Source of the DNA: Daldinia sp. FL1419
Lineage: Eukaryota > Ascomycota > Sordariomycetes > Xylariales > Hypoxylaceae
Direction: 5' to 3'
NCBI GenBank assembly: GCA_025201765.1
Contig: MU623344.1
Coordinates: 486,219-550,218 of the forward strand
Length of the DNA stretch: 64,000 bases
Part shown: piece after piece, positions 49,296 through 62,500 of the stretch
How the letters are laid out: every line of letters starts with the position of its first letter
Position numbering within the stretch: the first letter of the stretch is position 1
The notes under the pieces: model-generated
What the model saw: the letters and a program-made list of their open reading frames with translations, nothing else
Databases searched by the model: none
Told to the model about the DNA's origin: nothing
Translations under genes and position numbers: made by a program

Positions 49296-49703
49296 TAAAC
49301 AAGAACTTTAATAATTCTTACAAGATATACCTTATATTTTAATTAACCTATATTAAGCCAAAGGCTATATGAGTTAGAAGATATAAGGTAATTATATCCT
49401 AAAAAAAATATTAAAACAATTAAATAAAAAATTTAATAAGGGTAACTATTTATTAATAATAACGTGTATAAGGTTGGATAAATAATATATTTAATAAAAA
49501 AGCAAATTTATAAATTATTATAAAATTTATAAAAAAAATGTAATAATCTTTGCAAACTTAATCTAATCAAATAAGAAAATAACTCCTGGAGGCTTATTTA
49601 TATCTATATAAACCCATAGGAACCTGAGAAGGGTAAGTTCTATGGAGGCTAATAAGGTCTTTGTAAGGTAGGATTTATTACATAATCACACTACCTTAGT
49701 TCA
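49296..49703 (-). repeat. 5' LTR of the gypsy element
   Basis: 408 bp, TAAACAAGAACTTT...CTACCTTAGTTCA, followed by ATAT. The inner side is bounded by the RIP-altered primer-binding block (ACCA at 49291-49294). Confidence 0.8.
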
Positions 49704-50127
49704 ATATATTTAAAAATTTTTATTAATGTAAAAAGAATTGTATATTTTATTAACTATTATATTAAAATTAAAATTTTATTATATAAAATATTTATAAAAG
49801 AATTTTAAAATTATTTCTTTTAATATTATATTATAAATATTAATATATAAATTAAATTTAATTTTAAATTTATAATAATAAAATAAGAAAATTTAAATTT
49901 GTTTATTTAATATTTTATATTTTTTGTTTTTGAATTTAAGGTTATTATTAAAATATAATTTAGTTAATAAATTAAGAAGTTGGGATCTTTATATCACCAA
50001 TTATTTTTTTTATCCATAAATAGGTAATTTTATAATAAATTGTTGTACTATTTCTAATTAAATTTTTATATTATTTATATATTAATTTTATTGTATAGAA
50101 TTGTTTATTAAGAATATTTGGGCTAGT
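49704..50127. other. AT-rich spacer, nothing assigned
   Basis: No readable domain or boundary. Confidence 0.4.
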
Positions 50128-53100
50128 TAATATTGTTATCTCAGTGGGATTCAGATTAGGAGGATGGTTTTTCTTTATACCTTTTGAGCCACAGCACTTT
50201 TTAGCCAATCAGATCCCTAATATACCCCTCCCACCAAAAACTGTCTCCTAATCTAAGGTACGAATGTGATCATTTATATGAAAACCTCCTATATCAAAAA
50301 TTATAAATATTAAAATAATCATTATAATTGAGAAATAAACATTAAAATTTACTTTAATATATATAATTAAACTATTACAAATTTAATATAATTTTTTTTG
50401 TATTTTTATAATATTTAGTTGTTGATATATTTTATAAAAATGGATTTATCGTCTAAATTATCATCACTCCCATCATCACCTATTCAATTACCACATTAAA
50501 ATAATTCCATAAAAATAGATTTATTGTTTGAATTATCGTCACTCCCATCATCACCTCTTCAATTACCACATCAAAATACCCTAAACATTAATTTTTTACA
50601 TAATATATTAAATGATTTTTCTCTTAACAATAAAACCAAGATGGAATCTAATACTAAAAGAAATTTTAATAAATATAAACTCCCTTTAAATATGATTATT
50701 AATACCACAACCAACTTTTAACAAACTTACAATCGCACTTGCAAATATGGTTTTAAGCAGTTCCTAAAAGGTTGGATTTTATCCCAAACCAGCAATAAAC
50801 AAAACTCTGGCCCAAGATTACGTAATGTAACCAATGTGTTCCGAAAGCCTCATATATACGTACATTTAAAAACAATCGATGTCAATATCCAAATTATAGA
50901 AAACAATAACAAAAATAAAGATAATAAAGCCATTAACCAAAAAATTAATAAAGTATCTTCTATACTAAAAAAAAAATTTTTTTTTTTGATAACCCAACCA
51001 ACATTCAACACATTTGGCATAAAATCTTTTATAAATTTGGTTGATGGCGAATGTGTTATTAAAGACGCTGGTAATGTTAAATAAATTAATGATGTTTTGA
51101 TTAAAAGTTAGTTTTAAATATTAGTTATAGTTTTAACGTTAACTAAACTTCTCAGTTAAATCCTCATCCACAAATGAACTAGATGAAATTCATACAAAAT
51201 AGATTCTAAATTTCTTACTTCTACAGCATATATGATTATTTTGATATTGCTATATTTATTCGCGCCGCAACGATCTACCTTCTTATTTTTTATAATAAGT
51301 TTTTACCTTTATAATAGTGGGGTATCATGTTGGGTAATAGATATGTTGACTCATTTAAACATCTCTTCTAATTATAGGGTAGTGATAAATATTATAAGTA
51401 AAGTAATTAAGCAAGCATAAGTACATCATAATATTCAGGGACTTTAAAAATAGTTATTAATATAATATATAGAAAAATTTTAAATATATTATCTGTAACC
51501 CTACTATTATATATATATACAATAATTATAACTTCAAAAACACTATTAAAGATTTACAAAAAAATAAAAGAAATATAATAAAGAACCTAACCAACTACCT
51601 TCTTATCACCAATCCTAATATTAACGACCTTTTTTATCAAAGGGATTAACACACTAAAATTCCATTTGAATATAAATGGACTAATAATTATCTTCACCAA
51701 AACCTAATATACCAACACAAAACTACAAAACATCAATTAATAAATTTTATTCAAATAATATTTAAACTATCATCTCTCAACAAGTCCTCCTCTTTTCCAA
51801 TTGTCGTGTATCTTAAAATTAATGCCAATTATATTTTATAAATACCTATTATTAATAAAAATGAAGGAACAATATCTAATATATATTAGATTCATAAAAT
51901 TTTATTTAATAAAATAATGGAATATAACAATTATAATAAAAAATTAACTTTAATCTACAACAACCAGAAAATCATATTTTTTATCCAACATATTACATCT
52001 TCTCAAATAAAAGCTAAGAATATATTTAATAAAAAATAATAGATATTTTTAGTGTTGGTGTTCTTCCATATCCTCCTTAATTATATTACCATAATATTTC
52101 GCATCTTTTAAAACCCATTTATATATCAAAATATATAATTCTTTAATCACAATCACAATATTAAAAAATATAAAATCAAATATTATTAAACTATATTATT
52201 ACTACAAAACAATTTTAACACTTACATTATCACCTTCCTAATATAAGACCTTATTAATACGGAACAATTATTAAATATACATACCAAACCTTTGCATAAG
52301 GCTATAAAGAAAATACCCACTAATTTATTAAAGCAAAAACTCTCTAAGATATAATTTTAGCTACTCAGTTGTTTGGCATGGTTGGGTAAATATATAAATT
52401 AGGAAAACAATTACATTAACATCAAATTTTGAAGTTGCTGTTGTTATTTAAAGGTTATAAACATCCTATTAATATTAAAAAAAACCATATATATTAGTAA
52501 TTATAGCATGTTTAAATAATTTATATCTTTATTACCATATCTTTTTTACAGTGGGGGTTTAACTAACTACAATCAGAAAATATTATATTTTACCTGACTA
52601 CTCCATCCCAAAGTTACGGAACCAAACCTAACAAAAGATATTCTTCGCACAAACCTTATTAAATATACTACTACCAATAATAAATAAAAAACCATTAATT
52701 TAGCATTAAAACATATCAACAACACATTCACTATTAATATTAAAAATAATAAGAATTTAACTTATAATGTTAATATTATATTTAACCAACTAACCTTTAC
52801 AAGGTAATATAATATTATTATTCAGAACAATATAGAACACACACTTAAAATCAAACAAAAAAGCCAATATTATACTGCAAAGGCTAATAATTAAATAATT
52901 TAATATGCGTATAAGCTATATAAAGATAGCACTATCAAAAGACTTAAAAGTAATAACCACAATAACACCTTTTCTGATTTATACAATGTGCCAAATATTA
53001 TAAAAGAAAGATATGATTAATTAATAATAAAAAAAATTAAAGAATTTAATACCAAAATAGTCCAGGTAAACAACAATACCAAATAATTATACATACCCAA

Positions 53101-56100
53101 TATATTTAACAAAAATAACAATATCATTAATAGTAATAAAAGGTAATATTTATATTAATTTAATGATGGGAAGTGTAGTAGTAACAATAAAAACCTCTGA
53201 CTTACCTTTCGCAACACCATTAGCCCATACGTAGTTAGGTTATCTCTAATATTTTAATTTAATCAAACAAGTTAAATTGCTCCAATTATATTCCCTTACT
53301 ATTCCCTTACCCTTTATTAAACCAAAAATTACCATAAAAAAATACATATATTCAAATCTAACTATCATAAATTTATATATAATCATATATAAATTTATAA
53401 TAATCAAATCTAAATATATATATTTCTTTATAATATTTTACACAATTTTAAATATATAAAAAGGCAGCACTAATCAAAAATAAGGATTCTCATATAAATA
53501 AATAAGTTGGCCATTTTTTTTTGAAATTCCTTTCTTCCTTTCTTTTCTATATTTTTCCTACTTTTCATTTCGAATTAAAAATACCATTCAACACCTTTCA
53601 CATTATATCTAATCAATCCAACAAAGCCCAATGGGATGTTCCCGCACCCATATAAAAACCTATATATGCAACAACACCCATACAAAAGCCTATATATGTA
53701 GTGGTACTTGTACAAAAACCTGTATACACAACAGCACCAGTATTAGGTAAAAGCCCATTACCTTACTTATGCTATTATTATATCATATATATAATAATTA
53801 AAGAAAATCCCCAACATCTTTATACTCCCCAACCAGATAATATTAAATATCAATATTGTTTTAATAATAATTTTTGCTGTACTTATGCCAAACAGCAATA
53901 TACATTTGTATAAGAAGGTTTTCTTAAAGAATTATATAACTACTTTAATATGGTATAGGTTAATAAACCTATTAAAATTAATTATTTATTTATTTATATT
54001 ATATAATCTTAACCATTATTAAATAAATCTAATGTATAAGTAGATTTATTTAACATTTATATAATTTTACAAATTAGCCATCCACAACTCACTTTTACCC
54101 TAAACCCCAAAACATCTTATAAGGTTGATCAATATAAGCAATTTAGCATATGGCAAATCAATAAGTAACATTTCCAACAACATAAACATAGAAAAAAACG
54201 GGAGGCCCATCAACCCCCCACCTAATTATAATTTATATTGTGTGATATATCAGATAGATAATCGCTTAATATCATTAAAACAAAAGGTTAATAAGATTTT
54301 CGTTACAATCATAAACAAGGAGTAGGTATAAGTTGGGGGGGTGAGAGGGGGGTTATTTAGTGTACCAGGTTATTCAGCATATTAGGTAAATTTAATAATA
54401 TATTTAATTTAAAATTTCAAATAAAAATTTATATATTTGCTATCCTTATAAGTGCTTATTCTAAATATCTTTTATCTAAAAACTCCTAACGAAATAATCA
54501 TAAATTTTATGTAATACTTAGGTAATTATAAAGTTTATAAAGTCTAATAATACTATAAATATTTATATGTGGACTCTAGGTTTAAAAACAACCCCACCCA
54601 CACCCCATTATGAAATGTGTCCGTACTTTTTTTATTATGTTTTTTTAATGTATTAAACATACAGCTATTACTTTTGTTCTGGTGTGTTATTAGTTTGTTC
54701 CTTGCGATGTTTTGTTGATTTAAATATTATTACCTAACCCAGCATAATAGTAACAAAAGGACCTAAAAATGTTTTGTTTGATATATTTAAAATTATTGAT
54801 ACTTATTTGATTGATTGCATATTAGGGTTGGAATGTGTTGGTGCTGGTGTTTGGGTTGTTGACGTGCTTATTGGTATATTTAAAATCTTTATATAAAGTT
54901 GATTTACTGCTTTTTTGGCTTGCTTATATTGTTTTAGATTTATAAGGTACAATTAATATCTTTGAGTTACTTACTAACATATCCCAAAAGCCCTAAACCC
55001 TAATCTCTGACCAAACCGCTCGTATTTATTTTTAACCTAATTATCCTTGCTTAATACTTTTTCAACCTATCAACCAAATTCATTATTGCTCATAATATCC
55101 ACATATAACCTTACAATTTTCCATTACGTTTTAAAATATATAAAAGTAGATACTGGTAGATCTGCCTAATACAATTTCAGGTTATTATATTCCTCAACTA
55201 ACTCCACCAAAAAAATCCATAACTCTTTTAATATGAACTACGCCTTTATATTCAATCTAAGCGTAATATCAACTTTAAGCTTAAAAGGTAGAAAAGGTAA
55301 CATCTTAAGCTTACGGTTACACACATTACAACATACCTATTTATCAACCTGAATAACATCTTTTATATGGTTCCCTATTGGTTTTTGAAGAAATTCCAAA
55401 ATAAACCTCTTAAAGCAAGGAGTATTGATAAGAACAAACATATAAAATTATTTCTCTTCTAAATTTTACCTAATTTTTATATTTAATATTATTTATTTTA
55501 TTGGCGTTATATCCCCAAATAACCCATAACCAAAAGCTATTATCAGCCCCATATCGTTATTGATTCTAAAAGTATCTATAACTTAATCCACCAAGTTTGG
55601 TAGTAAATAATGCTAGAACATCCCTGCTGTATCAATAAAAGCGTTTGATTTTATATTAGCAATCATAATAACCTATCGCAGTCAATTAAGAGCTAACAAT
55701 GCTTTTAGCAGTTTCTTCTTAGGTTTTGGAATAAGCTTTACCACCTCCATAATACCTAACCAACTAAAATATCAATAAGGAATAAAGAAGTATACCTTAG
55801 CTTACATCGTTCCATCTTTAATTACTCATCTAAATCACTACCATAAATCCATCGGATCGCTGGAGGTAAAAGGTCCATATTATATCACCCACTTAACATT
55901 TCAAATATCTATACCCATTCCAAAAATCACAATCACTAACATAATTCAACAAAAAAAAATATCCCCAAAAAATTCATCATATATATACTATTAATCCTTT
56001 AATTACATATTAATATCATATCACTTAATAAAATATCTAACCTAAAAACAAATTAAATTCAATTCTATAGCTTGTAATATTAAATAATAACAAATAATAA

Positions 56101-57731
56101 TTAACTTCCTTTTATTATTAATAAATATAATAATTTTATTAATCTTATAAAAGGCTTCATTCATTAACCCATTAAGAAAAAAATCTAACTACCAGAAATC
56201 TTTCCAAATATTACCCTTTTTTAATGGTTATATAATAATTACAATATTTGAGCAATTAATGGTGGCTTGAATAAATAATAAATCGTTTTGTAAAAAGCCC
56301 TCTTTCCTAAAGCCAGCTTTTTATAATATGAAATTTTGAGCCTCTTTGCTTAAAATAGTTGTGTATCTGAATCAAAGTATTTTTTAAAGGATTAAACCCC
56401 TTATTTAATATAAATTAGGGAATGTAGTTTGAAAGTCTTGCTATTAATATATCATATAAAACTTATTAATAGTTATAAACATTATTTTACTATTAAATTC
56501 CAAATTATGAAGTAACTGAAAAAACTGGTTGGTAGTAGCTTATTTAAGGCTAAGAATAACATGAATAAAATCACCTTTAATTAAGTTAAATTATATTTCA
56601 TCATTTTAATATATAATAAATTATATATATATATATTATTATATTACTTATTAACCTTATTAATTTCTTCTATAATAAATAATAGGCACACCCCTGATAT
56701 CCAAAAGAAAGTTTTGATTTAATCCTGATCCAATTGTTTTAAAGGATATAGTTATATAGTTACTTTCCCACACATAATAACAAATACAATTTGCAAAACA
56801 ATTATTTTTCCATAACCTATCTAAACCACAAAAATAATATCATTATGATAAAATACAGTACGTTAAATAGCAATTACCTACCTTTTTCTCGGTTTGAGTT
56901 TAGGTACATTGTTAATAGTATTGCAGTTCAATATTATATTAATAATAACATTTATAAACACTTATTCCAACTTATATCTATCCTAAAAATTATTTATATT
57001 CTATATATACTTAAAAAATAATGTAATATAGTTATCAGATAGTATATACTGTACTATCAATCTAATCAAACCATTTAAAAAATCAAGTTCTTGAATAATA
57101 ATATAAATATACTTAAGGTTAGAAAGGGTAATGTTTAAATTATTAACAAAATTTGAAATTAATTAAAACATTATTAATTATATTATTATTAAGTATTATA
57201 TAAAAATAAAAATTAGTAATTTTTACCCCTCAAATCCAATCATATATTAACATTATAATAAAAAAACTTAAAAAAATACTAATAGACTTTAAAATATCTA
57301 TTACTAACCCTTAACACTTATTTAAAATGGATAGAATTCTTCCTTATTTTATTATTACTTAATAAAGGTAATAATTAAATAATATATTAATAAGAACCTA
57401 AAACTCCTAATTATATATAACATTCTTATTCTTCTATTATATTATATAAAAACTAAATATAGAGTTTTATATCAATTATCACTACTTCCAAATGTTTATA
57501 AATTAGGAATATCTATTATTATTATTAAATTATTAATAATTTTTATAAAAAAAAATTATTTCTATATGATATTATAGTCAATAACCTTAAAAAATCATAT
57601 TTATACCTTAGACTAAAATTTTTGGCATGATACGTACAACCCTACAGATACATCTGCACGGACCATACCAAGTGGTGGCTGTGGTGGCTGACAAAAATTT
57701 CTAATCTAAGCTCGCTAAGATAATAATATTG
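50128..57731. mobile_element. 7.6-kb element with about 30-bp inverted ends, class unresolved
   Basis: The left end TAATATTGTTATCTCAGTGGG plus ATTCAGATTAG (50128-50159) matches the reverse complement of the right end (57731-57700, CAATATTATTATCTTAGCGAG plus CTTAGATTAG) with one indel and mostly C/T or G/A changes. No clear target duplication is visible. Inside, 50.4-53.5 kb is G-poor and reads best on + (short frames such as MFRKPHIYVHLKTIDVNIQI and a stretch near 52.35 kb reading ATQLFGMVG-stop-IYKLGKQLH, vaguely like hAT transposase). The 54.6-57.0 kb stretch reads better on minus. I could not identify the transposase; nested insertions are likely. Confidence 0.5.
53639..53744 (+). repeat. 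30-bp tandem repeat, about 3.5 units, in frame
   Basis: Successive units of the type CCATACAAAAGCCTATATAT plus GCAACAACAC encode a 10-residue repeat (KPIYATTPIQ / KPIYVVVLVQ / KPVYTTAPVL) on the + strand. The frame continues to 53913. Confidence 0.65.
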
Positions 57732-59193
57732 AGGAATTATTTAAATTTGTTGGGGTGTTTGAAGTGTTTGAGGGATTGTTTATTATTATGCTAGAAATAT
57801 TAGTTATTATAGTGTTTAAGGAATTTGTGGAGCCTGTTAAGGTACTAGAACTGGTTGGGGTGCTGGAATTGGCTGGGGTGCTGAAATTGGTTGGGGTGTT
57901 AGAATTAGTTGAAATATTTAAAAGATTGTTTGAAAATTTATAAATTATGTTAAATAAGGTTGTGTAATTGTAATTAGAAATTGTAATATTAATATTATTA
58001 TTATTAATTTTGTTTTAATTATAATAACCTTTATTATAATTTTTAGTAAATGTAAGTATGTTAGATTAATTAGAGATTTGAATTTAAAGGGATAGGTTTT
58101 TAATAAATTATTTATTTTATTTTAAAAGAATTTAAAGAATAAATTTGTATTAATAATAGTTGTAAATGTATATAAATTATTTTATATTATTTTAATAAAA
58201 ATACTATGGAGTTTAAAATATTTTTTAATTTTAATACATAATGGACATTAAATCTTAATAAAATGGGTTGGAATTTAGTTATAAAAGTTATTTTTGAAAA
58301 TATGTCATAAATTTTTATCAATTATATCTTTATTATAACTTATTATATTTTTAATTATATATATATTAATTTGGATTATTAAAATAATTATTATATTAGT
58401 AGTATTAAGGTTGATACTTAATTGTTTATTATTAATATATTTTAATTAAAATTCCTTTGTTAATTTAGTTATGTTAATTATTAATTGTAATAAATTTAAA
58501 AAAAATAGGTGGGATATAATATTATAATTAGGGTAATGAAAATACTGATTGTTGTGATGAAAGAGTGGTGAAAAAGAGATAGGTAAGTATATTGTTATAA
58601 AGAGAAATTGTATTGGTTTTGTTTTGTAAAATTATTTTATAAGGTGCTGAATTGTTTTTTCTTTAAGTGTTGAACTTTTAGGCAGTAGTAGTTGTAATAC
58701 GTAAAACTTTTTAGGTGGGGTTGGAAAAAAAATTTAGGTGGAGTTTAAAGTTTGTTGGTGGGGTAGAAATGCAGTGCAATTTTTGGTATTGTTGTTTTTT
58801 TTTAATATGTTATAATATTATAGTAAATATAAATATATATTATAAATATAGATATATAATAAATATATAATAGTTTAATTAATATAGATTTCCCTAAAAT
58901 TATTTTATTAATGAAAGAAGTTTTAATATTATTTATTTGTACGTAATGGACGTGTATTTCGGATTGTAAATTTAGTATTAAAGCTATTTCTACCTTCCAA
59001 AAATCTTAAATTAATATAAATTACTCTTAAAATCATGTATAATAACATGAAATTCCAGGTTTAAAACCATATATTAAAATATAAAATCTTGAAATCATTT
59101 GCTTTTTCTTATTAAGATTTAATATTAAAATTGTTTTTTCCCTTTTAGGTACCTAGTTGGTTTGTAATCAATTTATTGTTAATTATTAATTAA
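57732..59193. other. AT-rich DNA, C-poor, one minisatellite
   Basis: No domain recognised. GC-richer words near 58680-58790 (GGTGGGGTTGG, GTGGGGTAGAAATGCAGTGC) may mark an element end. Confidence 0.4.
57842..57913. repeat. 18-bp tandem repeat, 4 units
   Basis: Four units of GTGCTGGAATTGGTTGGG with small changes. On + it reads VLELVG repeats; on minus, Pro/Thr/Ser-rich repeats, which would suit a gag-type or linker region. The open frame on + (57755-57943) is probably a by-product of the repeat. Confidence 0.7.
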
Positions 59194-59364
59194 TGTTGAA
59201 TAAATAAGGTATTATTGTATGTAATAATAAAAATAAGGATATTTGTAAATTTAATCAAAAGTGATATATTTTAAGAAAGAACGTATTTTAATCGGAAATT
59301 AAAATATGTAAAGCTAAATATAAGATTAAAGTGGGTCTGTACTATTATGGTTACATAATCAACA
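59194..59364. repeat. 171-bp LTR, TGTTG...CAACA
   Basis: It is less altered at its right end than its twin at 24823-24993. Perfect TGTTG/CAACA termini. No flanking internal domain is recognised, so it is probably a solo LTR. Confidence 0.7.
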
Positions 59365-59577
59365 TTTCCATACTTTATATAATAATAAATATATAAGTAT
59401 TTTTTAAGGGTTATATGCCAAATTAAAAATATAAATTATATAATCATTATTTATTTTATTTTTTTTTTGTAATTATGTTATGAACTTAATACCTAACTCT
59501 TATTTTACCTATTTTTTTAATTGTAAATTAATTTAATTATTTTTTACCAATGTTTATATAACTTTATTTAAGAATAT

Positions 59578-62500
59578 TGAACAGGAGCTCTAATAGCTCC
59601 TGCAGGATATGCCCTATACTTCAATTAACCCATATCAAGCCAAAGGCTGTATAAACCAGAGGATATAAGGTGACTATATCCTGAAGAAGGTATTAAGGTA
59701 ATTAGGTAAAAAATCTAATAAAAATGATTGCTTGCCAATAATAATGCGTACAAGATTGGATAGATAATATATTCAATAAAAAAGTAAATTCATAAATTAT
59801 TGTAAAATTTATAAAGAAAATATAATAATCCTTATAAATTTGATCTAATCAGATAAGAAAATAATTCCTAAAAGCCTATTTATATCTATATAAACCTATA
59901 AAAACCTAAAAAAGATAAGTTTTATAAAAATTAATAAAATCTTTATAAAATAAAATTTATTATATAATTATATTACCTTAATTCAAAACTCTCCAAAATT
60001 AATAATATTATTTATTAATAAATTAATCTCAATAAAAATAAACTAAAAATATTATAAAAAAAATAATTAAATAAAAAAAAAAACTTTAATTCCCCAAATC
60101 TTTAATTAACCTTTATATAATCTTCATATCCCTCCCACCTCCCCCTAAATATCTTAATTACAATCTTATATTTTATAATTTTATAATCCTCTTCCTTTAA
60201 TTCCACTATTAATACCTCCTAATCAATATTTATTTAATTAAATAAATTAATTTCCAATTTAATTATCTATTTATCAAATTCTCTATTAATAATTCCCCAA
60301 TATCTTTATTCATCCTATACAAATAATTTCAATCTATCACCTAATATACTACCTTTTAACTCATTTCCACCTAATTCTTTAACCATATATCAATTCTAAC
60401 CTAAAATCCTATTAATTAAATAAAATCTATACTAATTATATTATAATTATTAATCTCTAAATATATTAATATACTTAATTATATTATAAATTAAAACTAA
60501 ATTACCAATATTTAGGGATTATTTCCTAATCTTTACAAAATTCCATTTATTATTCCTATCTACCATAATTCATCATTTATTTCATATAATCTACAAAACC
60601 TTCTCTATATTAACTAATTAACATTCAATCATATATATACACATATTTAAAAACTTTTCTAAAATTTTAATATCTTTTCAATTTAATATCCTCCATAATA
60701 ATATAATAATTTTAATTAGAAATATTAATTACTTATTATAAATAATTTTATAAATATTAAATCCTAAAGACTTTATTAAAATCTAATTAACCTATATTAT
60801 AACACTCAAAAATTAAATCTAATTTTTTTCTTTTTTATTAATTAACTTTATTAACCTATATTTAATTAATTTATAATTAACTTTAATTTAATTTTAAATT
60901 TATAAAAAATAAATTAATTTAATTTCTTAATATATACTAAATTCCTAATAGGCTTTTATAATTTTACTTTTAAATTCTAAATTTTTATCTACTTTAATCA
61001 TAAAGGATTAACTATATTAAAAAATTATTTTTTCTTTTATAAATTTAATAATACTTTTAAAATTAATTAAATAAAATAATAAAATTTTTAAATAATTAAA
61101 TAATTATTTTCAAACTTTAATAATTATTTTATAACCAAAATTATTTAATATATATTAGACATTTAAGATCTAATAAGTTAAGATTTCTATAAAAATTAAA
61201 TAACCTATAAAATCTATTAATTTTTTCCTATTTATTTATTAATATTCCTTATATATCTTAATTACTTTTTTAATATATTTATAAAGATTTTTTTAATAAT
61301 ATAAGGTTAAAATTTATTAATATATTAAATTTTTTCTTTTATAATTATATTTTATATAAAATTCTTTTATAATTCTTTATTTTATTGATTTATAATTAAT
61401 AATATGGTAATTAAAATATCTTTTATTTATCCTCCTCTATAAGATCCCATTAAATACAATATGTTTCACTATTTCAATTTTAAATTTCAAATAATTCTTA
61501 TATTTTTTAAGGATATTGTTAGTTAAAAGTTTTGGAAATATTTTAAATGTTAATAAATATTATATTATTTTTTATGATTTTGGACTCCATTGATCAAGCA
61601 GTTATAAAATAATTAATTATATTTTATTTTGGTTTTTAAAATCTGATATTATTAATATAAAATATATTAATATTATATTAAATTAGAAATTAATAAATTT
61701 ATTTAAATTATTTTTCTATTTTTTATTGTTTTAATTAAATGGATTACTTAATTTTCAAGATAAAGCATTTATAATAATATTATTTTTTCCTATAATATAT
61801 TTTATTTTAAAATTAAATATTTTAATATATATAATTTATTTTATTAATATTATGTTAGGTAAATTTATGAAATTATTATTAAACTAAATAATTAAAATTT
61901 TGATATTAATTTTTAAAAAAAATTGGATTTTGTAAATATAATTTCGTAATTGTTTGAGTAATTTTATAATTGTTAAGCATTTTTGTTTTGTAATATTATG
62001 TTATAATTTAAATTCTTTTTAAGTTTTTAATTTATATTTATAAGGTTTAAAAGTGGATTAATTATTTAATTAACTAATTATTATACCTTATTCCTATCTT
62101 AAAGCATTAATTTTAAAAATTATTTATTATTTTAATTTATAATCTATTATAATAAAATATAATGATATAGTAAAAATATCTTTTAATTTAATTATTATTT
62201 AATTCTATGCCTTATTCTATATAAAAGGTTTATTTTTATATAATAATTTTATTAATAGTAAGGTCTTTATAGCGTAATTTTCAATCTATATATAAAAATA
62301 TATTGTAAAGCCTAAGAATGATTAGATTTTATTAATATTATTATATTTTTTTTATTTAAAGATTTTTAAAATTTTAGTTTTTTTAAATAACTAATTATTT
62401 AATTTATAAATATAATTAATAATTTTAATATTTATTTTATAAAATTTTAATTTCTTAGTATTTATAATGGTTCTTACTAATTTGAAATTTAATAAAATAT

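Larger units (their letters stand above)
41216..49703 (-). mobile_element. Complete Ty3/gypsy-type LTR retrotransposon shell, 8.49 kb
   Basis: Its LTRs are 41216-41633 (418 bp) and 49296-49703 (408 bp), TGAA...TTCA, with ATAT on both outer sides. The coding strand is minus, with the 5' LTR on the right. The PBS-like block ends at 49294. A gag-like frame starts at 48709. RT lies at about 44.8-43.9 kb and an integrase end with a GPY module at about 42.1-41.75 kb. Nearly all frames are broken, mostly TAA/TAG for Gln/Trp. Partner copy B (59578 to the edge) has the same layout. The order RT before integrase marks Ty3/gypsy rather than copia. Confidence 0.85.

Noticed and set aside
50141..57715. 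hAT element with CAGTG/TAGCG ends and 8-bp duplication
   Set aside because: The similarity between ends continues outward past these bases as an inverted repeat, and the flanking 8-mers are not direct repeats.
57755..57943. 62-codon Val/Leu-rich + strand ORF
   Set aside because: Created by an 18-bp tandem repeat; no independent coding evidence.
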